Part shown: positions 35,449 through 43,497 of the stretch, piece after piece
How positions within the stretch are numbered: position 1 is the first letter of the stretch
Layout of the letters: each line of letters starts with the position of its first letter
From: Williamsia muralis
Lineage (GTDB): Bacteria; Actinomycetota; Actinomycetes; Mycobacteriales; Mycobacteriaceae
Reading direction: 5' to 3'
NCBI RefSeq assembly: GCF_002735905.1
Contig: NZ_PEBD01000010.1
Span: forward strand, 1,364,001-1,428,000
DNA: 64,000 nt
The notes under the pieces: model-generated
What the model saw: only the letters and a program-made list of their open reading frames with translations
What the model was told of the DNA's origin: nothing
The model's database searches: none
Position numbers and translations under genes: made by a program

Positions 35449-35632
35449 TACGCTGGTCTTCTCCTCGAGTCGTCCGGCAGGGTGACTGCCAGAAACCAAA
35501 TGTGGCGCTGGACCCTGGTGAGGTCCTCGGCGTTCTCTCAATCGTGCCGCATGTGATGTTCGTTGGCATCGGAGGACGGCAAACTAGCCGAACCTACATG
35601 TGTTGTTGTGGATGTTCGAGCGGTACATGGGG

Positions 35633-35638
35633 CAGTAT
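35633..35638 (+). promoter_or_regulatory. -10 element (CAGTAT) of the lipoprotein gene
   Basis: CAGTAT is followed by 7 nt and then the GTG start at 35646, the leaderless spacing. Confidence 0.35.
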
Positions 35639-35645
35639 CTGCTCT

Positions 35646-36179
35646 GTGAAGTCCAGGTGGGTGGCCGGCGTTGTGGTGGCCGGGGCACTTTTCACCGGAT
35701 GTGCCACCACTGTCGACGGTTCCAGCGGCGTAGACCCCAGCGACGTGCGCGCCTACCAGAGCGACGTGTCGGTCGCGGCGGAGCAATCTCGGATCGCGGA
35801 ATCGTCGAGGGCCGCCGAGGCTGCGCGAACACTGACGGTCGGCCTCTGCGCGCAGTTCACCACCACCGTGGTGACCATGCTGAACGGCTACAACGAGTTC
35901 GTCACCAAACTCAATGACGTGCAGTCCTATTCGGACATGGGCGACAGCAGCCGGGTGGTGATCGACCAGCTCACCGCCGGTGAGCAGGCAATTACCGCGA
36001 AACTGGTGGGCGGCGTCGAACAGCCCGTGCAGACCCTTGTGCGGAATTTTCTCGACCGCAACCGGGAGTTGGTGACCGCGGTGAGGAACGAATATCGGGC
36101 CGGCCTCAACGACCCGGCAGACAAGTGGATCGACGCCAGGAACAAGGCTGTGGACGCGTGCGGGAAAGTTGCCGGTTGA
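35646..36179 (+). CDS. Putative lipoprotein (Rv2240c-like position)
   Basis: 177 residues from GTG 35646; the longer frame overlaps aceE and is rejected. The N-terminus KSRWVAGVVVAGALFTGC is a signal peptide with a lipobox-like LFTGC (Phe at -3 is unusual). The mature part is helical with Ala/Glu-rich repeats (AAEQSRIAESSRAAEAAR, TMLNGYNEFVTKLNDVQ, RNFLDRNRELVTAVRNEY) and two Cys that could pair. A gene of like size stands between aceE and DUF3052 in Mycobacterium. Function unknown; probably outside the membrane. Confidence 0.78.
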   Translation: MKSRWVAGVVVAGALFTGCATTVDGSSGVDPSDVRAYQSDVSVAAEQSRIAESSRAAEAARTLTVGLCAQFTTTVVTMLNGYNEFVTKLNDVQSYSDMGDSSRVVIDQLTAGEQAITAKLVGGVEQPVQTLVRNFLDRNRELVTAVRNEYRAGLNDPADKWIDARNKAVDACGKVAG

Positions 36180-36288
36180 AAAAGGTGCCATTCGGCTTGC
36201 AACTTGGGGGTTTACCCTGTTCGCTTGAGTCATCGAAGCGGACACGGACAGTGTTCGCCTATTTTTCTACTGACAGGAGGTCGTCGCG

Positions 36289-36711
36289 TTGGTTGCCGCT
36301 TCAGATGGTGATCGCGTCCAAAAGCTGGGAGTGACAGCGGGCATGATCGTGCAGGAGCTGGGGTGGGACGAGGACACCGACGACGACCTGCGTGCCGACA
36401 TCGAGGATGCCATCGACGCCGAGATGGTGGACGACGACTCCGACGAGGTCGTCGACATGGTGGTGCTGTGGTGGCGGGACGGTGACGGCGATCTGGTCGA
36501 CGCCCTGATGGATGCCATCACGCCGCTCGCCGACGACGGGTTCGTGTGGGTGTTGTCGCCGAAGACCGGAAGCGACGGTTACGTCGACCCCAGTGAGGTC
36601 GCCGAAGCCGCGCCGACCGCGGGCCTCACCCAAACCAGTGCCGTGAGTTTCGGTGACTGGCTGGGTTCTCGTCTGGTTCAACCGAAGACGCGAGCCGGCA
36701 AGAAGGCATGA
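36289..36711 (+). CDS. DUF3052 family protein
   Basis: 140 residues from a TTG start with AGGAGG 10 nt upstream. Very acidic in the middle (DEDTDDDLRADIEDAIDAEM, DDDSDEVVDMVVLWWRDGDG), followed by LVDALMDAITPLADDGFVWV and a short basic tail (VQPKTRAGKKA). This is a conserved actinobacterial single-domain family, Rv2239c-like by position. It overlaps ahpE by 4 nt, so the two are translationally coupled and may share an oxidative-stress or envelope role, which is inference. Confidence 0.85.
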   Translation: MVAASDGDRVQKLGVTAGMIVQELGWDEDTDDDLRADIEDAIDAEMVDDDSDEVVDMVVLWWRDGDGDLVDALMDAITPLADDGFVWVLSPKTGSDGYVDPSEVAEAAPTAGLTQTSAVSFGDWLGSRLVQPKTRAGKKA

Positions 36712-37190
36712 CCGACTCCGCTCAACAGGAGCTCGCGGTGGGCACCGCGGCTCCTGACTTCACGTTGCGTGATCAGAACAATCAGGACATCACCCTCTCC
36801 AACTATTTCGGCAAGAAGAACGTGCTCCTGGTGTTCTTCCCGATGGCGTTCACCGGCACCTGCGAAGGTGAGCTGAGCATGGTGCGCGACCGGCTGCCGG
36901 ACTTCGAGAACGACAACTCGGCGTTCATCGCGGTCTCGGTGGGCACATCGCCCACCCACAAGGTGTGGTCGGCGGCGCAGGGGTATCTCTTCCCGATCCT
37001 CGCGGACTTCTGGCCCCACGGGCGCGTCGCTCAGCTGTACGGCGTATTCAACGAGGACAAGGGCTACGCCAACCGCGGCACCTTCGTCATCGACAAGACC
37101 GGACACATCGCATTCTCAGAGCAGATGGCCGCCGGGCAAGTCCGTGACCAGTCGCTTTGGGAGAAAGCCCTGGCCGCGCTAGATTCTTGA
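36708..37190 (+). CDS. ahpE: One-cysteine peroxiredoxin AhpE
   Basis: 160 residues. It reduces hydrogen peroxide, peroxynitrite and fatty-acid hydroperoxides. Peroxidatic Cys52 lies in FPMAFTGTCEGELSMVRD, and PDFTLRDQNNQ opens the thioredoxin fold; no resolving Cys is seen, as in mycobacterial AhpE, which is recycled by mycoredoxin. It forms an operon with DUF3052 by a 4-nt overlap. Downstream is tRNA-Val. Confidence 0.93.
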   Translation: MTDSAQQELAVGTAAPDFTLRDQNNQDITLSNYFGKKNVLLVFFPMAFTGTCEGELSMVRDRLPDFENDNSAFIAVSVGTSPTHKVWSAAQGYLFPILADFWPHGRVAQLYGVFNEDKGYANRGTFVIDKTGHIAFSEQMAAGQVRDQSLWEKALAALDS

Positions 37191-37285
37191 AGGTGTCTGA
37201 CGCCTTCGGGTGTCGGACGGGCGGCGAGTCCATGTTTTCTCTCGCCGTCGCGGCCGGTCGAACTCGCCTTCGGTTCGGTCGCCCC

Positions 37286-37357
37286 GCGCGTATAGCTCAG
37301 CGGTAGAGCTCTGGTCTTACACACCAGCGGTCGGGGGTTCAAATCCCTCTGCGCGCA
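37286..37357 (+). tRNA. tRNA-Val (anticodon TAC)
   Basis: Acceptor arms GCGCGTA (37286-37292) and TGCGCGC (37350-37356), discriminator A37357; anticodon stem CTGGT/ACCAG around loop CTTACAC; T-loop TTCAAAT. The last 22 nt are nearly repeated at 38855-38877. Confidence 0.96.
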
Positions 37358-37358
37358 C
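37336..37358 (+). repeat. tRNA-Val 3' end, left copy of a 23-bp imperfect direct repeat (att-like)
   Basis: Covers the T-arm and acceptor end of tRNA-Val. It matches 38855-38877 in 21 of 23 positions. tRNA 3' ends are the usual integration sites of actinobacterial integrative elements. Confidence 0.55.
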
Positions 37359-37414
37359 CGCATTTAAAGGGTTGGACCCGTTTTGTTCGTTGTGTCACAA
37401 GCGTCTGACGCCTC

Positions 37415-37669
37415 TCAGCAGCCAGGCTCAGCGAGTCGTTCTAGTAGTGCCCATACTTCTTCTCCGTGAAGCCAGCGTCCACACGACCGAGCCACGGCGA
37501 TAACGATGACTTGCGCGCGTGGCCATCTGGCCTCTGCGAGCCGTCGAGGATTGCTACACCAGCGGAGCAGCGCGGCGTCGATAGTCCACCACACAGCGTC
37601 TCCGAGCACGTTCACCGCCACCGCCAGCACCGGGCCGCCCACGCCCCCCGGCTCGCTCCGTGCGAACAA
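37415..37669 (-). CDS. Small hypothetical protein (doubtful)
   Basis: 84 residues (GGPVLAVAVNVLGDAVWWTI, WPRAQVIVIAVARSCGRW). It has some hydrophobic stretches, and its third codon positions are GC-rich, which is compatible with coding. No ribosome-binding site stands out and no family is recognised. It lies between tRNA-Val and the lipoprotein gene inside the repeat-flanked segment. Part of the 37359-37840 interval; nothing else was found there except an AATAGAAAATC-type AT-rich patch near 37670. Confidence 0.3.
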   Translation of the reverse strand: MFARSEPGGVGGPVLAVAVNVLGDAVWWTIDAALLRWCSNPRRLAEARWPRAQVIVIAVARSCGRWLHGEEVWALLERLAEPGC

Positions 37670-37840
37670 ATAGAAAATCAGCGATCGGTGAGCTGTTCGG
37701 ATGGTTGCAGTCCGTTATCTCCAGAAAATCGACCGAGTGATAGATGATTCTGTGGACACCGGCCTCCAGTCCGATTCCGCGAATCGGTTGCGGCGCCTGC
37801 AGCCATCGGGTCGCCGCCCGACCACAGAGAAAGTCTCAAC

Positions 37841-38689
37841 ATGAAGCGCACGCTGGTGGCTGTCGCCGCACTCTCACTCCTTATGGCGGGATGTTCCAAC
37901 GGAGGCAAAGACGCACCATCGTCATCGTCGGCCGAAGCGCGTGCTGCGATCGCAACGACGACCACCGCACCTGAAGTAGAGACTTTCAAGATTGGAGAAA
38001 GTGCTACTAACGGCGGCGTGAAGCTGACGGTGACCAGCGCAACCAACCCACCGACCATCCCGATGATGACCAACAGCATGCGGAAGAACAGTGGCTACGA
38101 CGTTTACGGCGACGTTGCGCCTCGGGCGGGCGGAAAGTTCGTCCGTGTAGATGCCACCATTGAGAATGTCGGTCAGGCTTCGATGGATCTGACATGCAGT
38201 TGGCCCATCGCAGTGTTCGCCGCTGACGCGACCAATCGGATGTTCGACCCGGTCGACGAACTGTACAAACTGCAAGGCACTCCCGAGTGCAATGAGAACC
38301 TTCAGCCTGGGTTCTCCTCGCCGATGACCTACGTGTTCGAGGTACCTGAATCGGCGGATGTCAGGATTTTCGGCTTTGCCGATACCAAGAGGGATTCCGA
38401 GGACCCCACTTTCGTTGTCATCACGCCCCAGACACCCGGTCCGATCGCACCCCCGGTCGAGACCGACGTGACACCAGAACTAACGGCTGAGCCAACATAT
38501 GAGGCACCGATCGAGGCTCCAGTCGTCAGCGAGGAGCCGCCGGTTGGGTACACCGCAGCACCCACGGGTGAACCAACGCCGCTTCCAGGCAAGGAGATTG
38601 ACTACTGCATGAACGGGCCCACATACCAGACCGGCACTACGATGTTCACCGACGGCACCACAGGATGGACCCAGGAATGCGCGGGTTAG
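37841..38689 (+). CDS. Lipoprotein with DUF4352-like domain, in tRNA-flanked segment
   Basis: 282 residues. The signal peptide MKRTLVAVAALSLLMAGC ends in a lipobox (Cys18), so it is exported and lipidated. Residues about 45-190 resemble the immunoglobulin-like DUF4352 fold (FVRVDATIENVGQASMDL, GFSSPMTYVFEVPESADV); residues 195-245 are a Pro/Thr/Glu-rich linker with repeated APTYEAP-like units, then a short Cys-containing end (DYCMNGPTYQT, WTQECAG). Codon use is less GC-biased than in neighbouring genes. The gene lies alone between tRNA-Val and a copy of its 3' end, suggesting acquisition. Confidence 0.8.
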   Translation: MKRTLVAVAALSLLMAGCSNGGKDAPSSSSAEARAAIATTTTAPEVETFKIGESATNGGVKLTVTSATNPPTIPMMTNSMRKNSGYDVYGDVAPRAGGKFVRVDATIENVGQASMDLTCSWPIAVFAADATNRMFDPVDELYKLQGTPECNENLQPGFSSPMTYVFEVPESADVRIFGFADTKRDSEDPTFVVITPQTPGPIAPPVETDVTPELTAEPTYEAPIEAPVVSEEPPVGYTAAPTGEPTPLPGKEIDYCMNGPTYQTGTTMFTDGTTGWTQECAG

Positions 38690-38854
38690 CGACCGCGCCA
38701 CACACCTGAAGCGCGCACCCGGAGAACGGCTGAGGGTTTCCCTGTTGGCCCCGAGCAATACGCCCGGCGGCTTCGTCAGGTCGCCGGATATTCTGGCATC
38801 GCCGATAGTCGCACATCCATGCAGTCAAGTGACCTTTTTGTCTGTTCGGCCTAA

Positions 38855-38877
38855 GGTTCGAATCCCTTTGCGCGCAC
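38855..38877 (+). repeat. Degenerate tRNA-Val 3' fragment, right copy of the direct repeat (att-like)
   Basis: Starts GGTTCGAATCCC and ends TGCGCGCAC; 21 of 23 positions match the tRNA-Val 3' end at 37336-37358. The preceding bases do not continue the tRNA, so it is a fragment and not a second tRNA gene. The 38690-38895 interval holds nothing else recognisable. Confidence 0.6.
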
Positions 38878-38895
38878 ATCATCTACACCGACCCC

Positions 38896-39879
38896 TCACG
38901 CATTCAAGCGCACACTCGCCCCGACACCCTGTTGCGTCGCCAGATCGACCAACGTCCGGGCGGTCACCAAATCTTGTAGACCGATCCCCACGGAGTTGAA
39001 CAGGGTGATGTCGTCGTCGCTTCGGCGGCCGAGGGCGGGATTCACAATCACATCGCCGAGTTCGACATCGACGCCCTGCGTCCGAAGGTGGCCTTCGGCG
39101 ATCGCCAACAAGACATCTCCCGATTTGGTGAGTGCGGTCGGAATGCTGTCGACGATCAGCCGGCTGCTGCCGATACCGGGACCGTCGATCTCACGGTGGT
39201 CTGCGCGGGGAGGAGCGCCGACGGCGTTGAGGTGCAGGCCCGGCCGGAACCAGGCGCCCTCGACGATCGGTTCGCGCGACGGCGTCAGTGTGCAGACGAT
39301 GTCGGCGGAGGCGAGGATCGACCGAGGGGATTCGGCGTACTCGATCTGGATGTCGAGATCGGCTGTCCGACGACGGAAACTGTCGACGGTTGACGCCGAC
39401 CGCGACCACACCAGAACCTTCTCGATGTTCCGGATGCGGCAGATGGCGCGGGCGTGCTCCACTGCGAGGGTTCCGGCACCGATGAGCCCCAGGATCGAGC
39501 TCCGCTGCGTGGCAAGGTGAGCAGTCGCCACCGCGCTCGCCGCAGCAGTACGGATGGCCGTGATGAGGCGGCCGTCGAGTACCGCTTCGCACTCGCCGCT
39601 CTGTGCCGACATCAGCAGGATGGTCGATCGCTGACTCGGGAGCCCGCGGCCGACATTGGCCGGCATGTCCGACAACATCTTGACGACGCTGGCGGCCAAC
39701 GGTTCTGACGACGCCACCATCGGGAGCGCGGTGCCGCCGTCGGCGATCGGCAACTGAGGGGGAGCGGGGTTACTCGCAGCACCTGACGTCAGATCCGCGT
39801 GAGCTTGCTCCACGGCGCGAAAGACCGAAGCCCGGTCGATGAGCGCGTCAATGTCGGAATGGGTGAGGATGAGGGTCAT
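38896..39879 (-). CDS. Ornithine cyclodeaminase / mu-crystallin family protein
   Basis: 327 residues from ATG 39879 after GGAAGG. VVKMLSDMPANVGRGLPSQR, ECEAVLDGRLITAIRTAAASA and the Rossmann motif LGLIGAGTLAVEHARA place it in the NAD(P)-dependent OCD/mu-crystallin family, which includes ornithine cyclodeaminase, ketimine reductases and amino-acid dehydrogenases. The loop that carries the catalytic Asp of ornithine cyclodeaminase (GAD) reads NAVGAPPRADHREID, so true cyclodeaminase activity is doubtful. It is the last gene of the BMP-type ABC operon, 22 nt after the second permease, so it probably acts on the imported compound. Confidence 0.85.
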   Translation of the reverse strand: MTLILTHSDIDALIDRASVFRAVEQAHADLTSGAASNPAPPQLPIADGGTALPMVASSEPLAASVVKMLSDMPANVGRGLPSQRSTILLMSAQSGECEAVLDGRLITAIRTAAASAVATAHLATQRSSILGLIGAGTLAVEHARAICRIRNIEKVLVWSRSASTVDSFRRRTADLDIQIEYAESPRSILASADIVCTLTPSREPIVEGAWFRPGLHLNAVGAPPRADHREIDGPGIGSSRLIVDSIPTALTKSGDVLLAIAEGHLRTQGVDVELGDVIVNPALGRRSDDDITLFNSVGIGLQDLVTARTLVDLATQQGVGASVRLNA

Positions 39880-39901
39880 GTCGCCTTCCGGGGCAAGAGG
39901 T

Positions 39902-40828
39902 TCAGGAACGGCCGGCGTACGGCACGGTGAGGCACGACGGGGCTCGGCGGCCACCGACCACGCCGCTGATCGCGACGATGGCGATGACGTACGGCAGCAT
40001 CAGCAGAATCGCGTAAGGGATGTCGACACCGACGGCAGGCAAGGCAAACTGAAGCGATCGGGCAATCCCGAAGAACAGGCACGCCCACACGATTCCGATC
40101 ACTTTCCAGCGCCCCGCGATCACTGCGACCACGGCGAGGTACCCGAGGCCGGCAGTCATGTTCTCGCTGAACGACTGCACTTCCGACAGCGCCAGTTGAG
40201 ATCCCGCGAGACCGCCTGTTGCGGCAGCGAGCAAGACGCACGCGGCTCGGATCTTGTTGACGGACAATCCCGCCCAGCCGGCCGATGTGGCGTCCTCGCC
40301 GACGGCGTCCACGCGGATTCCCGCCATGGTCTTGCCGGAGAACAGCAGCGCCAGCGCGATCACCACGAGCACGCAGAGGTATCCGAGGACTGATTGGCCG
40401 AACAGGGCGGGACCGACGATCGGGATGTCGGTCAGCAGGGGGATGTCGACACCGTCGAAACCGGGCACACCTTGGCCTTTGCCGTTCTCGAGGAAGATGC
40501 GAGCACCGTAGGTGGTCAATCCCAGAGCCAATGCGTTGCCGGCAATTCCGACAACGATCTGGTCGGCTCGGAACCGTACGGTGAGCAGCGCCTGGATGAT
40601 GCCGAAGATGAGCGCGGCGAGCACACCGCTGATGACGCCGAGCATCGCCGAATCAAGTGTGGCCGAGGCCAACACGCTCGCAAACGCCCCAGTGAGCATG
40701 ATGCCTTCCATGCTGAGGTTGAGCACACCTGCACGTTCGCTGATCGATTCCCCTGCTGCGGCCACGATGAGCAGGATCGCGAAGGCCACCCCGCTGGTGA
40801 GGACCTGGGTGAGCATGTCGATGTTCAT
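39902..40828 (-). CDS. BMP-type ABC transporter permease 2 (NupQ/YufQ-like)
   Basis: 308 residues, about 8-9 hydrophobic helices (LTSGVAFAILLIVAAAGESI, MLGVISGVLAALIFGIIQAL, LCVLVVIALALLFSG). The stretch ISERAGVLNLSMEGIMLTGA is the conserved segment of nucleoside/branched-chain-type ABC permeases (BPD_transp_2). It forms the membrane channel with the other permease. It overlaps that gene by 4 nt. The C-terminal 20 residues (GRRAPSCLTVPYAGRS) are polar. Confidence 0.9.
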   Translation of the reverse strand: MNIDMLTQVLTSGVAFAILLIVAAAGESISERAGVLNLSMEGIMLTGAFASVLASATLDSAMLGVISGVLAALIFGIIQALLTVRFRADQIVVGIAGNALALGLTTYGARIFLENGKGQGVPGFDGVDIPLLTDIPIVGPALFGQSVLGYLCVLVVIALALLFSGKTMAGIRVDAVGEDATSAGWAGLSVNKIRAACVLLAAATGGLAGSQLALSEVQSFSENMTAGLGYLAVVAVIAGRWKVIGIVWACLFFGIARSLQFALPAVGVDIPYAILLMLPYVIAIVAISGVVGGRRAPSCLTVPYAGRS

Positions 40829-41967
40829 GACGTCGCCTTTGCAGGGGCTGTGATGGCGGGTGCCGACGTGGTCTCAGGGGGCGCCGGTGATCTCGACCGG
40901 GTGGTCCACAAGGCAGCGCCGGCGATCAAGATGATCAGCACGCTCTGCACCACGATCACGGTGGATGACGGCACTCCCGCGGCCAGCTGCAGATTGATGC
41001 CGCCCGCAACCAGGAATCCCAGGAACAGCGACACCCCGGCGACAGCTGTCATCGACCCGCGCGCCAGCAAACCGACCACAAGTCCGGTGAAACCGAAACC
41101 CGACGAGAACCCTTCGGCCAAGACGAACGGGGCGGACGTGACAAGGATCCCGCCGGCAAGCCCGGAAAACCCACCTGCGGTGGAGAGCCCCAGGAAACGG
41201 ACGCGATCAACCGGGACGCCTAGTCGAGCCGACGCGGTCGGTGACAGTCCCACCGAGCGGAGCCGTAGTCCGATTGCGCTGTGCCGCAGAACCACTCCGA
41301 CGGCCGTGATGGCAAGGAGGGCAACGACGATGGCCACGGTGGCCGGCGACTTCGTCAATCCCAGCAGCGGGAGGTGGCTCGCTTCGCTCAGCGACTCCGA
41401 CTGGGGGAGCGTCTCCGACGAGGTCATCGGCTGCCGGAGCAAGCTCGGCTCCTGGACCATCAACACAACCAACGCCAGTCCGACAAAGTTGAGCAGCAGG
41501 GTGGTGATGATCTCGCTGGTACCGCGCCGAACATAGAGCCACGCCGCGATGGCCGCCCAACAAGCGCCGGCCAATACGGCAGCCACCAGCGCCAGAGTGA
41601 CTCCGACGAAGAGAGGCATGGAGTCGGGGATGGTCACGCCCACCGCGGTGGCAGCAATGCCGCCGAGACAGATCTGGCCTTCGCCCCCGACGTTCACCAG
41701 ACCGGCCCGATAAGCGACGGTGAAGCCCGCCGCGATGAACATGATGATGGCAGCGTTGTTCAACGAGGTGCCGACGGCGAAGGGCGAGCCGAATGTTCCC
41801 TGGATGAGAGCGTCGACGACGTCGGCGGGTCCGGCCCCAGCGCCTGCGGCGAGCAGCAGTCCGACGCCAGCGGCGATCACCAGGGCAACGACAGCGACCA
41901 CAAGCGGACTGTGGGCCCAATTGCCTTGCCGCAGTTTGGTGCGGAGCGGCCCAGCCGTCGGGATCAT
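40825..41967 (-). CDS. BMP-type ABC transporter permease 1 (NupP/YufP-like)
   Basis: 380 residues with about 9-10 hydrophobic helices. GLVNVGGEGQICLGGIAATA is the family segment near the ATPase contact; the N-terminus is cytoplasmic and basic. The C-terminus (TRSRSPAPPETTSAPAITAP) is a Pro/Ala-rich tail. Overlaps both flanking operon genes by 4 nt, a strong sign of one message. Pairs with permease 2 as the heterodimeric channel. Confidence 0.9.
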   Translation of the reverse strand: MIPTAGPLRTKLRQGNWAHSPLVVAVVALVIAAGVGLLLAAGAGAGPADVVDALIQGTFGSPFAVGTSLNNAAIIMFIAAGFTVAYRAGLVNVGGEGQICLGGIAATAVGVTIPDSMPLFVGVTLALVAAVLAGACWAAIAAWLYVRRGTSEIITTLLLNFVGLALVVLMVQEPSLLRQPMTSSETLPQSESLSEASHLPLLGLTKSPATVAIVVALLAITAVGVVLRHSAIGLRLRSVGLSPTASARLGVPVDRVRFLGLSTAGGFSGLAGGILVTSAPFVLAEGFSSGFGFTGLVVGLLARGSMTAVAGVSLFLGFLVAGGINLQLAAGVPSSTVIVVQSVLIILIAGAALWTTRSRSPAPPETTSAPAITAPAKATS

Positions 41968-43484
41968 CCTGCCACCCCCATCATGAGCTCACCGATGTCG
42001 TTTGTGGCAGAGGAAGACTCGGAGTCGATAGACCCGCGAATGGTGCCGCGGTAGGCGACGACGATGCGCGAGCAGAGGGTGACGAGCTCGTCGATTTCGC
42101 TGGAGATCACCAACACTGCGGCGCCAGACGCCGCGGCGGCCCGAAGGCGGTCGAGCACAAAGGCGACGGCACCGACGTCGAGCCCGCGGGTGGGTTGAGC
42201 CGCGACGACAACACGCAGCCCCGGGGTCGACAATTCCCGGGCCAGCACAACCTTCTGCTGGTTGCCGCCGGACAATGATCCGATGGGGATGTCGGGACCA
42301 CTGGCGCGGATCGAGTACTCCGTGATGGCCTGCGCGGCATCAGCTCTCATACGCCGGCGATCCAGGAGTCCCCAGCGTCGGTAGTCACTCAATCGACCGA
42401 GTGCGTAGTTCTCGGCGAGTGATAGTTCGGCGATCATGCCCTCGGCATGCCGGTCTTCGGGAATGACACCCATGCCGGCACGGGTGCGCTGCGCCGGAGT
42501 GTGTTCGGTGATGTCGAGTCCGTCGACACTGACTGTTCCGTGATCAGCGGCGACGGACCCGGACAACACTGCCGCCAGCTCCGACTGGCCATTGCCTTCG
42601 ACACCTGCGATGCCGACGATCTCTCCCGAGTGGACAGTCACATCGACGTCTGCCAGGGCAGTGCTGCCGTCTGGGCGGGACAGCGTGACTCCCTTGACTT
42701 CCAAGCAGGGTGCTGCGTTGTGCGGTGGCGATGCCGGGCGTCGTTCGGACACAACACGTTGCGCGCCACCGAGGATCAGGTCGAGCAATGAGTCCAGCGG
42801 TGTCTGCGACAGCCGGCCTCCGCCGACGACCGTCCCGCCTCGAAGCACAGTCGCCGCGTCGGCCACGCGGGCGACCTCCCCGAGTTTGTGGGTGATCAGG
42901 ACAACCGACTTGCCGTCGGCGGCAAGGGCATTGCAGGTCTCGATCAGCGAGTCGATCTCGCCGGGGTCGAGTACCGCAGTCGGTTCGTCGAGCAGGATGA
43001 GGTCTGGCCCGCGAAGCAGGGCTTTGACGATCTCCACCCGCTGTCGTGCGCCGATCGGCAGGTCACTGACACGGGCAGTGCGGTCCACGGTCAATCCGTA
43101 CGAATCGGCTATGCGCGCCAGGCCCTGCTCCACCTCATCGTGTGGCTGGCGAAACCCTCGCCGGCCCAACAACAGGTTGTCTTCCACCGTCATCGTGGGG
43201 ATCAGCGAGAAGTGCTGATGCACCATGGCGACGCCGGACTCGAGTGCCGCTGCCGGTGTCAAAGGGCGATACGGGGCTCCGTCGATGGTCATACTGCCCT
43301 GGTCCGCTGACACCGTTCCGTACACGACGTTGCACAGAGTCGACTTGCCTGCGCCGTTCTCTCCGAGGATGCAATGCACCGTGCCGCGTTCGACGGCCAT
43401 GGTGACATCGTCGAGGGCGCGAACACTGCCATACGACTTACCGATTCGGTCGAGCGTCAACAGCGGGCTGGTTGCTGGGGTCAT
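41964..43484 (-). CDS. BMP-type ABC transporter ATPase, two fused domains (NupO/YufO-like)
   Basis: 506 residues. The first nucleotide-binding domain has a full Walker A (GENGAGKST, 41-49), signature-like SDLPIGARQRVEI and Walker B LILLDEPTAVLD. The second has a degenerate P-loop (GVEGNGQSELAAVL) but a good signature (LSGGNQQKVVLARE), the usual asymmetry of sugar and nucleoside importers. The substrate is set by the binding protein encoded 13 nt upstream. Homologues import purine nucleosides or related compounds. Confidence 0.92.
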   Translation of the reverse strand: MTPATSPLLTLDRIGKSYGSVRALDDVTMAVERGTVHCILGENGAGKSTLCNVVYGTVSADQGSMTIDGAPYRPLTPAAALESGVAMVHQHFSLIPTMTVEDNLLLGRRGFRQPHDEVEQGLARIADSYGLTVDRTARVSDLPIGARQRVEIVKALLRGPDLILLDEPTAVLDPGEIDSLIETCNALAADGKSVVLITHKLGEVARVADAATVLRGGTVVGGGRLSQTPLDSLLDLILGGAQRVVSERRPASPPHNAAPCLEVKGVTLSRPDGSTALADVDVTVHSGEIVGIAGVEGNGQSELAAVLSGSVAADHGTVSVDGLDITEHTPAQRTRAGMGVIPEDRHAEGMIAELSLAENYALGRLSDYRRWGLLDRRRMRADAAQAITEYSIRASGPDIPIGSLSGGNQQKVVLARELSTPGLRVVVAAQPTRGLDVGAVAFVLDRLRAAAASGAAVLVISSEIDELVTLCSRIVVAYRGTIRGSIDSESSSATNDIGELMMGVAG

Positions 43485-43497
43485 CGCGTCGGCCGTT

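Noticed and set aside
37064-37363. Minus-strand ORF ending in QRDLNPRPLVCKTRALPLSYT-like sequence
   Set aside because: It is the antisense of tRNA-Val, a familiar spurious ORF.
38646-38882. Minus-strand ORF beginning MMCAQRDSNLRPN
   Set aside because: It begins on the antisense of the tRNA-Val fragment; it supports the repeat but is not a gene.
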